A DNA stretch of 64,000 bases from Noviherbaspirillum cavernae (GCF_003590875.1 NZ_QYUN01000003.1:1-64000); one strand, 5' to 3'. Counted from the stretch's first letter, positions 33,728-44,714 are shown. Program-made: numbers and translations. Notes: generated by a model not told the origin, from the sequence alone.

Positions 33728-34921
33728 ATGAGCAAAATAACCCGGCGTAAATTCATGCAGGCAAGCGGTTCGGTCGCAGCGGCAGGCGCTGCCACGACAT
33801 TGGGATTGTGGCCCATGCGTGCTTTCTCGCAGGAGACCGTGAAGCTCGGGCTGCTGCATTCGCTGACTGGGACGATCGCGATTGCGGAGGCTTCGCTGGT
33901 GGAGGCGGAGAAGCTGGCAATCGACGAGATCAATGCCGCGGGCGGCGTGATGGGACGCCAGATCACGCCGGTGGTCGAGGACGGCGCAAGCGACAATCCC
34001 GTGTTCGCCGAAAAGGCCAAGAAGCTGCTGGAACGCGACCAGGTCGCGGCCATCATCGGATGCTATACCTCGGCCTCGCGCAAGGCCGTGCTGCCGGTCC
34101 TCAACCGCGCCAAGGGCTTGCTGTACTACCCGACCTACTACGAAGGGCAGGAGCAGGACAAGTACGTGATCTATCCGTCGCAGGAAGCGACCCAGTCGGT
34201 CGTTGCGGCGATCGAGTGGATGGCGAAGGAAAAGGGCAAGACCTTCTTCCTGGTCGGCTCCGACTACATCTATCCGCGCACCTGCAACAAGATCGCCAAA
34301 CCGACGATTGCCCGTCTCGGCGGCAAGGTGCTTGGCGAAGAGTATGCGCCGCTCGGCCACACCGAGTTTTCTTCCATCATCAACAAGATCAAGGCCGCCA
34401 AGCCCGACTGCATCTACAGCACCGTGGTGGGCGGCTCCAACGTCGCGTTCTACAAGCAGCTGAAGGCAGCCGGCCTTGACGGCACGAAGCAGGTGCTGCT
34501 GTCGACGGTCGTGTCGGAGAACGAAATCGAAGGCATCGGCAAGGACAACGCGGTCGGCTATTACGCGTGCATGGGCTATTTCCAGTCGATCAAGAATCCG
34601 GTCAACGAAAAATTTGTCAAGGCATTCAAGGCGAAGTACGGCCAGGACAAGGTGATCGGCGACCCGATGCAGGTTGCCTACAACAGCGTCTACCTGTGGA
34701 AGCTGGCGGTGGAAAAGGCGAAGTCCTTCGATCCCGAAAAGGTCATCGCGGCATCATCGGGGCTGGAGTTCGACGCGGCCGAAGGAAAGATCCGCGTGCA
34801 TGCGACCAATCACCACGTCTGGAAAAAGGTGCGGGTTGGCCGCGCGCGTGCCGATGGGCAGTTCGACATCGTGTGGGAGTCGCCCAACCTGATCGAGCCG
34901 AATCCGTTCCCGAAACTCTAG
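33728..34921 (+). CDS. Amide/urea ABC transporter substrate-binding protein
   Basis: The 397-residue periplasmic protein has a twin-arginine-like signal (MSKITRRKFMQASGSVAAAG) and the UrtA/FmdD fold: GLLHSLTGTIAIAEASLVEAE, GCYTSASRKAVLPVLNR, YPTYYEGQEQDKYVIYPSQEA, FFLVGSDYIYPRTCNK. Urea and short-amide binding proteins share these segments. It is the first gene of a five-gene importer that leads directly into amiE, so the ligand is probably a short aliphatic amide, as in the formamide/urea system of Methylophilus. It is paralogous to the AmiC-like sensor at 42.9 kb. GAGG supports the ATG. Confidence 0.9.
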   Translation: MSKITRRKFMQASGSVAAAGAATTLGLWPMRAFSQETVKLGLLHSLTGTIAIAEASLVEAEKLAIDEINAAGGVMGRQITPVVEDGASDNPVFAEKAKKLLERDQVAAIIGCYTSASRKAVLPVLNRAKGLLYYPTYYEGQEQDKYVIYPSQEATQSVVAAIEWMAKEKGKTFFLVGSDYIYPRTCNKIAKPTIARLGGKVLGEEYAPLGHTEFSSIINKIKAAKPDCIYSTVVGGSNVAFYKQLKAAGLDGTKQVLLSTVVSENEIEGIGKDNAVGYYACMGYFQSIKNPVNEKFVKAFKAKYGQDKVIGDPMQVAYNSVYLWKLAVEKAKSFDPEKVIAASSGLEFDAAEGKIRVHATNHHVWKKVRVGRARADGQFDIVWESPNLIEPNPFPKL

Positions 34922-35048
34922 TGTCCATTCCCTGAGTTGTGACCAGGCCCGGCTGCGCTGCGTGCAGCTGGAGGGGAGCCTTCGCGCGTGCATGCGGGCG
35001 AATGCGTACGGATGCGTTCGATGCATACAGAAAACGGGAGGCCGCAAA

Positions 35049-35951
35049 GTGAATCTGGATATCGCATTCATGCAGGTGTTCAACGGCATCAGTCTGTTCA
35101 CCATCCTGCTGCTGATGGCGCTGGGGCTGGCCATCGTGTTCGGCCAGATGGGTGTGATCAACATGGCGCACGGCGAATTGATGGCGCTGGGCGCCTACGT
35201 GACCTACTTCACATCGCGCTTCTTCGCCAGCCATCTGCCCGGATGGATGGACATCTATCTGTTCGTCGCGATTCCGCTGGCCTTCGGCGTGACCTTCCTT
35301 GGCGGATACCTGCTGGAGCGCGGCTTCATCCGCTGGTTCTACAACCGGCCGCTCGATACCCTGCTCGCGACCTGGGGCCTGAGCCTGATCCTGCAGCAGG
35401 CCTACCGCACCTTCTTCGGCGCGCAGGAAGTGAATGTGCCATTGGCAAGCTGGCTTTCCGGCGCGTGGAACGTGACCGAGAACATACAGCTCCCGCTGAA
35501 CCGGATTTTCATCATCGGCCTGACGGCGGTCGTCGCCGTCGGCGTCTATCTGCTGCTCTACAAGACGCGCTGGGGCCTTGCGGTGCGTTCCGTCACGCAG
35601 AACCGCGCGATGAGCGAAGCGGTCGGCATCAACACGGCGCGTGTCGACGCTGTGACCTTTGCGCTCGGCTCTGGCCTGGCAGGGATCGCGGGCTGCGCGT
35701 TCACGATGATCGGCTCGACCAATCCCGGCACCGGGCAGATGTACATCGTCGATTCCTTCATCGTGGTGGTGTTCGGTGGCGTGCAAAGCCTGGTCGGCAC
35801 CGCGCTGTCCGGCTTCACCATCGCGCAGTCGCAGACCACGCTCGAATACCTGATGAGCGGCTCGATGGCGCGCGTCACGATTCTGCTGCTGGTCATCGTG
35901 GTGCTGTACTACCGGCCCAGCGGCCTGTTCTCGTCGAAAGTGAGGGCCTGA
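35049..35951 (+). CDS. Liv/Urt-type ABC permease, LivH family
   Basis: The 300-residue inner-membrane protein has about eight hydrophobic helices and the family motifs GLAIVFGQMGVINMAHGELMALGAY and LLLYKTRWGLAVRSVTQNRAMSEAVGIN. It forms one half of the membrane channel with the following gene. The GTG at 35049 is preceded by GGGAGG at good spacing, so the longer frame from 34962 is not needed. It is two bases from the next permease start. Confidence 0.92.
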   Translation: MNLDIAFMQVFNGISLFTILLLMALGLAIVFGQMGVINMAHGELMALGAYVTYFTSRFFASHLPGWMDIYLFVAIPLAFGVTFLGGYLLERGFIRWFYNRPLDTLLATWGLSLILQQAYRTFFGAQEVNVPLASWLSGAWNVTENIQLPLNRIFIIGLTAVVAVGVYLLLYKTRWGLAVRSVTQNRAMSEAVGINTARVDAVTFALGSGLAGIAGCAFTMIGSTNPGTGQMYIVDSFIVVVFGGVQSLVGTALSGFTIAQSQTTLEYLMSGSMARVTILLLVIVVLYYRPSGLFSSKVRA

Positions 35952-35953
35952 AC

Positions 35954-37012
35954 ATGGCGATGATCCGACAACAATCCGGCCTGCTTGCCTATGCCTTTCT
36001 GGGACTGCTGCTGTTCGTGATCTTTCCCCTCACGCTCGATCCGTTCCGGCTCAACCTGATGGGCAAGTATCTTGCCTTCGGTTTCGTCGCGATCGGCATC
36101 GTGCTCACCTGGGGATATACCGGCATTCTCAGCCTTGGTCAGGGCATCTTCTTCGGTCTCGGTGGATACATGATGGCGATGTTCCTGAAGCTCGAAGCCT
36201 CCGCGCCGGAACTGCCGGACTTCATGGTATGGAGCAGCGTGGAGCAGTTGCCGCTGTGGTGGCTGCCGTTCAAGAGCGCCGCCGCCACGCTGATCCTGAT
36301 CGTGGTGCTGCCCGTCGTGATTGCGCTGCCGTTTGCGTTCGCGATCTTCAAGAAGCGGGTCGGCGGCGTCTACTTCGCCATCGTCACCCTGTCGCTCGCG
36401 CTCACGATGACTGTCTTGATCGTCGGCCAGCAAGGCTATACCGGCGGCGCGAACGGCATCACCGATTTCAAGACCTTCCTTGGCTGGGACATCCTCGGCG
36501 ACCGCGCCAAGCTGGTTCTCTACTTCATCGAAATCACCCTGCTGGTGCTGGCCATGTTCCTGTGCGGTTTCATCATCCGTAGCCGGCTGGGAAAAATCCT
36601 CATTGCCATCCGCGACCGCGAAGACCGCGTCCGCTTCAGCGGCTATGACACGGCGGCAGTCAAGGCATTCGTGTTCTGCATCGCCGCCGTGCTTTCCTCG
36701 ATTGGTGGCGCGCTGTACGTGCTGCAGGTCGGCATGATCGCGCCCGGCGTGGTCGGCGTGGTGGCGTCGGTGGAAATGGTGATCTACGCGGCGGTCGGCG
36801 GCCGGCTGTCCATTCCCGGCGCCGTGTTCGGCGCGATCCTGATCGGCTTCAGCAAGTCGTATCTGTCGGAAACCTTTCCGGAAACATGGCTGTTCTTCCT
36901 GGGCGCGGTCTTCATCCTGGTGGTGCTGGCCATGCCGAACGGTCTTGCCAGTGTGGCGGACCGGTTCATGTTGCGTCTCATGTTGCGTAATCCGCCTTCG
37001 AGAAAACAATGA
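35954..37012 (+). CDS. Liv/Urt-type ABC permease, LivM family
   Basis: The 352-residue protein is the second channel subunit: multiple helices, YLAFGFVAIGIVLTWGYTGILSLGQGIFFGLGGY near the N-terminus, the IRSRLGKILIAIRDREDRVRFSGYDTAAVK loop that contacts the ATPase, and a C-terminal GAVFGAILIGFSKSYL. It starts two bases after the LivH-type gene and overlaps the next gene by four bases (ATGA). Confidence 0.92.
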   Translation: MAMIRQQSGLLAYAFLGLLLFVIFPLTLDPFRLNLMGKYLAFGFVAIGIVLTWGYTGILSLGQGIFFGLGGYMMAMFLKLEASAPELPDFMVWSSVEQLPLWWLPFKSAAATLILIVVLPVVIALPFAFAIFKKRVGGVYFAIVTLSLALTMTVLIVGQQGYTGGANGITDFKTFLGWDILGDRAKLVLYFIEITLLVLAMFLCGFIIRSRLGKILIAIRDREDRVRFSGYDTAAVKAFVFCIAAVLSSIGGALYVLQVGMIAPGVVGVVASVEMVIYAAVGGRLSIPGAVFGAILIGFSKSYLSETFPETWLFFLGAVFILVVLAMPNGLASVADRFMLRLMLRNPPSRKQ

Positions 37013-37833
37013 TGAACGGGATGACGATGAGCGAACAAAAACTGGCGATGGAAGCTTCCCAGCTGGAGCAAGCCCCGATGGCGGAAGTGCGTCGCGGACC
37101 GGACAGCATCCTGAGCATCGAGAACCTGACGGTGTCCTTCGACGGTGTCAAGGCGGTCGATAACCTGAGCCTCGACATCGAAACGGGGGAACTGCGCGTC
37201 ATCATCGGCCCCAACGGTGCGGGAAAAACCACCTTGCTCGACATGATCTGCGGCAAGACGAAGCCGACGCAGGGGCAGGTGCGCTTCATGGGCAAGGATC
37301 TCGCCAAACTGACCGAGCATGAAATCGTCCGCGCCGGGGTCGGGCGCAAGTTCCAGACGCCGTCTGTCTATGAGGACTTGTCGGTGCTGGAAAACTTCGA
37401 AGTGTCGATCCCGCGCGGGCGTGATGTGTTTGGTTCGTTGTTCTTCCGTCGCGACAAGGAGGCCAGCGACCGGATCGCGGAGATCGCGGCGCAGGTTTTT
37501 CTCGACCGGCACTTGCAGACCAAGGCGGGCCAGCTCAGTCACGGACAGAAGCAGTGGCTGGAGATCGGCATGCTGCTGATCCAGGACGCCGTACTGCTGC
37601 TGCTGGATGAACCGGTCGCCGGCATGAGCCCGCGCGAACGGGAGCAGACGGCGGACTTGCTCAAGCGCATCGCGCTCAGGAAGTCGCTGATCGTCATCGA
37701 GCACGACATGGATTTCGTCAAGAGCATTGCCAGGAAAGTGACGGTACTGCATCAGGGACGCTTGCTCAGTGAGGGAACCGTCGCGCAAGTGCAGAGCGAT
37801 GAGCGCGTCATTGACGTCTATCTCGGCCATTAG
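37009..37833 (+). CDS. Liv/Urt-type ABC ATPase, LivG family
   Basis: The 274-residue ATPase has Walker A GPNGAGKTT, the signature LSHGQKQWLEIGMLL, Walker B VLLLLDEPVAGMSP and the switch His in VIEHDMDFV. The HGQKQW signature is that of UrtD, matching the urea/amide branch rather than the amino-acid branch. About 30 extra N-terminal residues precede the domain. Its ATG overlaps the permease stop. Confidence 0.93.
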   Translation: MMNGMTMSEQKLAMEASQLEQAPMAEVRRGPDSILSIENLTVSFDGVKAVDNLSLDIETGELRVIIGPNGAGKTTLLDMICGKTKPTQGQVRFMGKDLAKLTEHEIVRAGVGRKFQTPSVYEDLSVLENFEVSIPRGRDVFGSLFFRRDKEASDRIAEIAAQVFLDRHLQTKAGQLSHGQKQWLEIGMLLIQDAVLLLLDEPVAGMSPREREQTADLLKRIALRKSLIVIEHDMDFVKSIARKVTVLHQGRLLSEGTVAQVQSDERVIDVYLGH

Positions 37834-37843
37834 GGGAAATGCG

Positions 37844-38533
<690 letters not shown>

Positions 38534-38557
38534 TTTCTTCCAACGAAAGGAGCTCAC

Positions 38558-39595
38558 ATGAGACACGGAGACATTTCCAGCAGCAACGATTGCGTAGGCG
38601 TGGCGGTGGTCAACTACAAGATGCCGCGCTTGCACACCAAGGCGGAAGTGCTCGACAACGCACGCAAGATCGCGGACATGCTGGTCGGCATGAAGCAGGG
38701 CTTGCCCGGCATGGACCTGGTGATCTTCCCCGAGTACTCCACCCACGGCATCATGTATGACGCGCAGGAGATGTACGACACCGCCGCCACCGTCCCCGGC
38801 GAGGAAACGGCGATCTTCTCCGCCGCGTGTCGCCAGGCCAACGTATGGGGCGTGTTCTCCCTCACCGGCGAGCGCCATGAAGAGCATCCCAACAAGGCGC
38901 CGTACAACACGCTGATCCTGATGAACAACAAGGGCGAGATCGTGCAGAAGTACCGCAAGATCATGCCGTGGGTGCCGATCGAGGGTTGGTATCCGGGCAA
39001 TTGCACCTATGTATCCGAAGGCCCGAAAGGCATGAAGATCAGCCTGATCATCTGCGACGACGGCAACTATCCGGAAATCTGGCGCGACTGCGCCATGCGC
39101 GGGGCCGAACTGATCGTGCGCTGCCAGGGCTACATGTATCCCGCCAAGGACCAGCAGGTGATGGTGTCGAAGGCGATGGCATGGATGAATAACGTGTATG
39201 TGGCGGTTGCCAATGCCGCCGGATTCGATGGCGTGTACTCATACTTCGGCCACTCGGCGATCATCGGCTTCGACGGCCGCACGCTGGGCGAATGCGGCGA
39301 GGAGGACATGGGCATCCAGTATGCGGAACTGTCGATGAACCTGATTCGCGATGCGCGCAAAAATTCGCAATCGCAGAACCATCTGTTCAAGCTGCTGCAT
39401 CGCGGCTACACCGGCAAGATCAATTCCGGCGAGGGCGCCACCGGCGTGGCGGAGTGCCCGTTCGACTTCTACGGCAAGTGGATCAACGATCCGGAAGGCA
39501 CGCGCAAGATGGTCGAGTCGTTCACGCGCTCCACCGTCGGCACACCGGAATGCCCGATCGACGGCTTGCCGAACGAGGCGACAAAGCACCGCTAG
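38558..39595 (+). CDS. amiE: Aliphatic amidase
   Basis: The 345-residue nitrilase-superfamily enzyme hydrolyses short aliphatic amides such as acetamide to the acid plus ammonia. The catalytic triad is visible: Glu in [10 protein letters not shown], Lys in [17 protein letters not shown], and Cys in [17 protein letters not shown], with the family-specific start [25 protein letters not shown]. Length equals that of Pseudomonas AmiE. AAAGGAG lies before the ATG, 24 bases after the importer genes, so uptake and hydrolysis are co-expressed. Confidence 0.97.
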   Translation: MRHGDISSSNDCVGVAVVNYKMPRLHTKAEVLDNARKIADMLVGMKQGLPGMDLVIFPEYSTHGIMYDAQEMYDTAATVPGEETAIFSAACRQANVWGVFSLTGERHEEHPNKAPYNTLILMNNKGEIVQKYRKIMPWVPIEGWYPGNCTYVSEGPKGMKISLIICDDGNYPEIWRDCAMRGAELIVRCQGYMYPAKDQQVMVSKAMAWMNNVYVAVANAAGFDGVYSYFGHSAIIGFDGRTLGECGEEDMGIQYAELSMNLIRDARKNSQSQNHLFKLLHRGYTGKINSGEGATGVAECPFDFYGKWINDPEGTRKMVESFTRSTVGTPECPIDGLPNEATKHR

Positions 39596-39695
39596 GACTT
39601 GTTAGAAGTGCGAGGGCGAAGCCGGTATCCGCTTCACGATATCGGCTTTGCCATGACGACCGGCAGCGGACCCTCCATGATCTTTCTGACATTCC

Positions 39696-40502
39696 ATGAG
39701 CGACCATCTCCAGCAATACCTGATTCGCAACGCGCCTTACTATCGCCCGACGTCGAACGAGATCGCGCTGTATGAAGCGGCGTATGCACTGCGGCTGCCG
39801 CTGATCCTGAAGGGGCCGACCGGCTGCGGGAAGACGCGCTTCGTCGAATACATGGCATGGAAGCTGCGGAAGCCGCTGATCACGCTCGCCTGCAACGAGG
39901 ACATGACCGCATCGGACCTCGTGGGGCGCTATCTGCTGGATGCGGAAGGCACGGTCTGGCACGACGGACCGCTCACTTCGGCGGTGCGCCACGGCGGCAT
40001 CTGCTATCTGGACGAGGTGGTCGAAGCCAGGCAGGACACGACGGTGGTGATCCACCCCTTGACCGATGCGCGGCGCATTCTGCCGCTCGACAAGAAAGGC
40101 GAGCTGGTGCACGCGCATCCCGACTTCCAGCTGGTGATGTCCTACAACCCCGGCTATCAAAGCAGCGCGAAGGACCTCAAGCAGTCGACCAGGCAACGCT
40201 TCGGCGCGATGGAATTCGACTATCCCGACGCCGAGGTGGAAAGCGAAATCGTCGCCCACGAAGCCGGAATTTCCCGCGCGATTGCGGCCAGGCTGGTTGG
40301 CGTGGCGAAACGCTCCAGGGTGCTCAAGGGCAGAGGGCTCGATGAAGGCATATCGACCCGCATGCTGATCCACGCCGGCTCCCTGATCCGCGACGGCGTC
40401 AATCCTGTCGAGGCATGCCGGATGACGATGACGCTGCCCTTGACCGACGCCGCCGACATGCTGAATGCGCTGCAGGGATTCGTCGAAGCGCATTTCGGAT
40501 GA
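39696..40502 (+). CDS. MoxR-type AAA ATPase (CbbQ/NorQ/NirQ class)
   Basis: The 268-residue ATPase has Walker A GPTGCGKTRFVEYMAWKL, Walker B GGICYLDEVVEA, sensor SYNPGYQ and the RQRFGAMEFDYP region of CbbQ/NorQ proteins, which remodel or activate metal-containing enzymes with a VWA partner. In Pseudomonas the amidase operon also has an ATPase gene (amiB) in this place. The partner is the following gene. Its role in amidase function is unknown, perhaps assembly of the enzyme or transporter. Confidence 0.9.
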   Translation: MSDHLQQYLIRNAPYYRPTSNEIALYEAAYALRLPLILKGPTGCGKTRFVEYMAWKLRKPLITLACNEDMTASDLVGRYLLDAEGTVWHDGPLTSAVRHGGICYLDEVVEARQDTTVVIHPLTDARRILPLDKKGELVHAHPDFQLVMSYNPGYQSSAKDLKQSTRQRFGAMEFDYPDAEVESEIVAHEAGISRAIAARLVGVAKRSRVLKGRGLDEGISTRMLIHAGSLIRDGVNPVEACRMTMTLPLTDAADMLNALQGFVEAHFG

Positions 40503-40530
40503 ATCACAGTTGCCATCCGCGCATTCCGCC

Positions 40531-42612
40531 ATGACACCGAGCACGCCGGGCATCATGCGCAAGGACATTGACCGGATGGACCACGCGAATGACGGAAGTG
40601 CCGCGCTCGATCCGGCGTGGTCGCTCGCCAGAACGGCATGGATGGCCGACGGCGCGACGCAACTCGTGCCCCTCGTCGAACAGAAGCTGCACGCGCTCGG
40701 TCGCAGGCTGAATGCGGACGAGTTTGCGGCGCTGATCGAACTGCTCGACAGCCTCAAGGCCGTCACCGTGACGGGAGCGGCGCAGGTGATCAACCGTCTG
40801 GAGTTTCTGCTCGATCGGGTGAACGTAGACGGACTGGGGCGGTGGATACTCACCGGCCTGCGCATGCATCCTGCCGATCCGGGCTTTCAGGAAAGATATC
40901 TGTCGCTGGACGATGCGGCTTCGGTGGCCGCGCTCGCTGCCGAGGAAGGTGCACAGGCGCCGTCGGCATGCTTTCCCGCGCTGGCCTATTACCTGAACGG
41001 GCTGGCGGAATCGCCGCTCGATATCCAGGCGAGGCGACAGACCATATTGAACGGGCCGCCAGCGCGTCCGGTCATCACTGATACCGCGCTGCTGCTGCCG
41101 GACAGCTACACCATCCTCGATGGCGAGGACCGGGCAATGCTGTATCGCGCCGCCGTCGCCCATGCCGTTGCGCATATTCGGCATTCTCCGCGCAAGCTGC
41201 CGACAGCCGGCCTGAAGCCGCTGGGCATCGCGGTCGTCTCCACTATCGAGGATGCGCGGGCGGAGCGCCTGCTGCTGCGGGAATATCCGGGCCTCGCCAA
41301 TCTGTTCCTGCCGTTCTTGCGCAAGACCACACATGAACGGGATCTCGGCTTTGCGTGGCTGGCGGTGCGCCTGCATCACGCGCTGCTCGATCCGGGCTAT
41401 CAGGACGACAATTACTGGGTCAACAAGGGGCGCAGGCTGTTTGAAGAGAACGCCGGCGAACTGGACGACTACCAGCGCTTCCGCGAAATCGCCTCGATAC
41501 TGGCGAACGATCTGGGACAGATGCGGGTGCGCTTCAACGCGCAGCAGTATGCGGTCAGCCCCGCGTACTGCGACGATAACTCATGCCTGTGGGACTACGC
41601 CGGCAGCAGCGCGCCCGCGCCCATGGAGCAGGACATCGAGGTGAAAGGCGCGCGGCTGGAGCAAGCGGAAGCCGCGCCGGATGCCACGCCGGTTTCCGTC
41701 GAGGCGGCCACCAGCGCGACGTTTTCGTATCCGGAATGGGACTATCGGATCAATGCCTGCCGCGAAGGGTGGTGCACGGTGGTGGAGCGCGCGGATGGCC
41801 CGCGTCTCGCATCGGTACGCAGCGCGGGAGAATCGCCCGCTACGGCACCGCGCATCGCCATGCCGAAATCCGCCCGCAGCGGACAGATCGATCGCCACCG
41901 CCGCCTGCGTCGCCAATGGGAGGGCGAAGAGATCGACCTGAATGCCGCCATCGAATTTTTCGTCGATCGCCGCCGGCATGCATCGCCCGAATCGCGGGTC
42001 TTCATGCGGCCCGGGCGCAGAGAGCATCGAACCGCGATCCTGGTGCTGATGGACCTTTCGGAATCCGCCAACGACCGGATACCGGGACGCTTCGACTCGA
42101 TCCTCGACATGGAAAAGAAGGCCGCATGGATGCTGGCGCAAGCCGTGGCCGACAGCGACAACCGGCTGGCCATACACGGCTTCTGCTCCAACACCAGGCA
42201 CGAGGTCAACTACACCCGTTTCATCGAATTCGGTGAGGTCGTGGGCGCGCCGCAACAGAAAGCCATCGCACGCGCGTCCGCCGCGTACTCGACGCGAATG
42301 GGCGCGGCCCTGCGCCATGCCGCCGCACTGCTGGACGAGGAGGACAGCGAACGAAAGGTGGTGATCATGGTGACGGACGGCGCACCCAGCGATATCGACG
42401 TCTTCGATGACGAGTACCTGATCCTGGATGCGCAGGCCGGCGTGAATCATGCGCGACAGCATGGCGTCGATTGCTTCTGCCTGACGATCGACGCCGACGC
42501 CGAACGCTATGTGAAGCGCATCTTCGGCGCGAAAAACTACCGCATCGTCGACGATCCGCTGAGCTTGCCGGCGCAGCTGTCAGGCGTGTTCGCGCACATC
42601 AACGGATTGTAA
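40531..42612 (+). CDS. VWA domain protein (NorD/CbbO-like partner of the MoxR ATPase)
   Basis: The 693-residue protein has a large helical N-terminal region (about 1-400) and a C-terminal von Willebrand A domain with the MIDAS motif DLSESAND, VIMVTDGAPSDIDVFDDEYL and ending in a NorD-like YRIVDDP. It begins 28 bases after the ATPase gene. The first ATG after the ATPase stop (40531) is used here; ATGs at 40555 and 40576 are also plausible, the latter with AAGGAC upstream. Such pairs work as ATP-driven activators of other proteins. Confidence 0.85.
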   Translation: MTPSTPGIMRKDIDRMDHANDGSAALDPAWSLARTAWMADGATQLVPLVEQKLHALGRRLNADEFAALIELLDSLKAVTVTGAAQVINRLEFLLDRVNVDGLGRWILTGLRMHPADPGFQERYLSLDDAASVAALAAEEGAQAPSACFPALAYYLNGLAESPLDIQARRQTILNGPPARPVITDTALLLPDSYTILDGEDRAMLYRAAVAHAVAHIRHSPRKLPTAGLKPLGIAVVSTIEDARAERLLLREYPGLANLFLPFLRKTTHERDLGFAWLAVRLHHALLDPGYQDDNYWVNKGRRLFEENAGELDDYQRFREIASILANDLGQMRVRFNAQQYAVSPAYCDDNSCLWDYAGSSAPAPMEQDIEVKGARLEQAEAAPDATPVSVEAATSATFSYPEWDYRINACREGWCTVVERADGPRLASVRSAGESPATAPRIAMPKSARSGQIDRHRRLRRQWEGEEIDLNAAIEFFVDRRRHASPESRVFMRPGRREHRTAILVLMDLSESANDRIPGRFDSILDMEKKAAWMLAQAVADSDNRLAIHGFCSNTRHEVNYTRFIEFGEVVGAPQQKAIARASAAYSTRMGAALRHAAALLDEEDSERKVVIMVTDGAPSDIDVFDDEYLILDAQAGVNHARQHGVDCFCLTIDADAERYVKRIFGAKNYRIVDDPLSLPAQLSGVFAHINGL

Positions 42613-42688
42613 GAATTGTCGATCTGGATCAAGATGAGACGGCCGGTTGGCGTTGCTCAGGCAAGCCGGAAACCCGGGCGATGGCGTC

Positions 42689-42723
42689 GCACTCCGATTC
42701 CCTCCCCTTGAAGGGGAAGGAGT
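42689..42723. repeat. REP-like palindrome
   Basis: A palindrome with CACTCC/GGAGTG arms around a CTCCCCTTGAAGGGGA core, the same family as the pair at 25205-25300. It lies between the VWA gene and the AmiC-like gene and may weaken read-through. Confidence 0.6.
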
Positions 42724-42881
42724 GCCGGCAATGCGGTCGTCGCCGGAATGCCTGATCGTTGCGTCGGGATGGAACAATCGTGTCAGATATCAAAACGCCA
42801 ATGCCGGAATGGCGCATCATTCTCTCAACATGACAGCGTATGCCGTATCGAACTGTCATCCAACATAGCGAGGCGAACAAC

Positions 42882-44036
42882 GTGGCGAATGCGGATCCTG
42901 TCAGAATCGGTGTGCTCTTCTCGAAAACCGGAGCGACATCGACCATCGGCAACTCGCAATTGCAAGGAACATTGCTTGCAATTGACGAGATCAACGAAGC
43001 GGGCGGCATCGACGGCAGGGAAATCGTGCCTGTCTATTACGACCCGCAATCCAGTCCCGCCTTGTACGCGACGCTTGCGGAACAGCTCATCTCGCACGAC
43101 AAGGTGAACGTGATCTTCGGCTGCTACATGTCCAGCAGCAGGAAGAACGTGATCCCGGTGGTCGAGAAATGGAACAAGCTGCTCTTCTACCCGACCCTGT
43201 ACGAAGGCTTCGAGTATTCCAGCAACGTCATCTATACCGGCGCGGCACCGAACCAGAACAGCGTGCAGCTGGCCGAGTTCATGACCTCCAATTTCGGCGC
43301 GCGCGTCTATCTCGTCGGCTCGGACTACATCTATCCGTATGAGTCGAACCGGATCATGGCGGACCTCGTGCTGCAGCGGCAGGGCAGCGAAAAACTGGGC
43401 GAACGCTACGTCAAACTCGACGCTACCGAAAAGGACTATCACGACATCCTCGTCGATATCCGCAACAAGCGGCCGGACTTCATTTTCTCGACGGTGGTCG
43501 GCAACTCGACCACCTGCTTCTATCGCGCCTATGCCGAGGCGGGCTTCGATCCGAAGACCATGCCGATTGCGAGCCTCACCACATCGGAGGCGGAGATATC
43601 GCACATGAGCGCGGAAGCCGCAGCGGGCCATTTCACCGCGTCGCCGTATTTCCAGTCGATCGAATCGGAGACCAACAGGATCTGCCTCGAACGGCTCAGA
43701 AAAAAATTCGGCTCGGACAGTGTGCCCAATCTGTGCTGGGAAGCGGCGTATTTTCAGGTCCACCTCTTTGCCAACGCGATGCGGCAGTCGGGCAGCGACC
43801 GCATCGACGCCTTGCTTCCCCATGTCCTCGGCAGCGAATTCCTCGCGCCGCAAGGCCTCGTCAGGATCGATCCCGCGAACCATCACACCTGCCTGTATCC
43901 GCGGATCGGACGGGCCAACCTGAAAGGACAGTTCACGATCATTCGACAGGCGATGCGGCCGGTGCACCCGGACCCCTACCTGGTGACGCATTCGCTGGGT
44001 GACTGGACCACGAAGCTCAACGCTCTGGAGGTATAA
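42882..44036 (+). CDS. amiC: Amide-sensing negative regulator, AmiC-like
   Basis: The 384-residue protein has the same two-lobed binding fold as the importer's binding protein (GVLFSKTGATSTIGNSQLQGT, GCYMSSSRKNVIPVVEKWNKL, FYPTLYEGFEYSSNVIYTGAAPNQN, LVGSDYIYPYESNR) but no signal peptide, as in AmiC of Pseudomonas, which binds amides in the cytoplasm and holds AmiR inactive. The GTG at 42882 has GAGG eight bases upstream; the ATG at 42840 has none. It ends one base-pair step before the AmiR-like gene starts (TAAATG). Confidence 0.88.
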   Translation: MANADPVRIGVLFSKTGATSTIGNSQLQGTLLAIDEINEAGGIDGREIVPVYYDPQSSPALYATLAEQLISHDKVNVIFGCYMSSSRKNVIPVVEKWNKLLFYPTLYEGFEYSSNVIYTGAAPNQNSVQLAEFMTSNFGARVYLVGSDYIYPYESNRIMADLVLQRQGSEKLGERYVKLDATEKDYHDILVDIRNKRPDFIFSTVVGNSTTCFYRAYAEAGFDPKTMPIASLTTSEAEISHMSAEAAAGHFTASPYFQSIESETNRICLERLRKKFGSDSVPNLCWEAAYFQVHLFANAMRQSGSDRIDALLPHVLGSEFLAPQGLVRIDPANHHTCLYPRIGRANLKGQFTIIRQAMRPVHPDPYLVTHSLGDWTTKLNALEV

Positions 44037-44714
44037 ATGGAGACTTCCGGAACCAGAGCCGTTATCCGGGCGACTCCAGCCCTGTTGAAAGATCTCCGCA
44101 CGCTGAAAGTCATGGTGTTTCACCCGGAAGACCGCGACGGCGAGCAGCTGACGCAGCAGCTGCAGCGCATCGGCTGCCAGGTGCAGGGATTCTGGCCGCC
44201 GCTGCCCACCTTGCCGGAAGGCATCGACGTCGTCATCCTCGCGGTCCGGCCCGACATCATCTCCCTCGATTTTCCATGGTGTCGCGGCAGCCAGTCTCCC
44301 ACGGTCATCGCCGTCGTCACCTACGAGAACCCGACGATCGTCGAAACCGTGCTGCGCATCGGCGCGAAGGGCATTCTTCCCTCGCCGGTCCGCTCGTTCG
44401 GACTGCTGTCGTCGCTCGTGCTGGCTCGTCAGCTGAATGACGAAATCCAGACGCGCACGCGGCGGATACAGAAACTGGAAAACAAGCTGCTGGGCCAGCG
44501 AAAGATCCTCGAAGCGAAAGCGATCCTGATGGAAACGCGCCACATTTCCGAGAACGAGGCCTTCAACCTGATCCGTGAACAGGCGATGGAAAAACGAGTC
44601 ACCAACGAGGAAATCGCGACGGTGATCATCAATGCCAACGACATTCTGTCGTTCAAGAAGAGCGGCAGGGACAAGGAGGTGTCGGGTTTGCCGCTGGCGC
44701 GGGGCGGGTCATGA
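44037..44714 (+). CDS. amiR: ANTAR-domain antiterminator, AmiR-like
   Basis: The 225-residue protein has a pseudo-receiver N-terminus (LKVMVFHPEDRDGEQLTQQLQRIGCQV) lacking a clear phospho-acceptor, a coiled coil near residues 130-160 and a C-terminal ANTAR RNA-binding domain (KAILMETRHISENEAFNLIREQAME). In Pseudomonas AmiR binds the amiE leader RNA to prevent termination when AmiC releases it. Its ATG follows the AmiC-like TAA directly. Confidence 0.92.
   Translation: METSGTRAVIRATPALLKDLRTLKVMVFHPEDRDGEQLTQQLQRIGCQVQGFWPPLPTLPEGIDVVILAVRPDIISLDFPWCRGSQSPTVIAVVTYENPTIVETVLRIGAKGILPSPVRSFGLLSSLVLARQLNDEIQTRTRRIQKLENKLLGQRKILEAKAILMETRHISENEAFNLIREQAMEKRVTNEEIATVIINANDILSFKKSGRDKEVSGLPLARGGS

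Noticed and set aside
42825..44543. A 572-codon open frame on the minus strand
   Set aside because: Antisense to the AmiC- and AmiR-like genes, which are clearly the coding strand.
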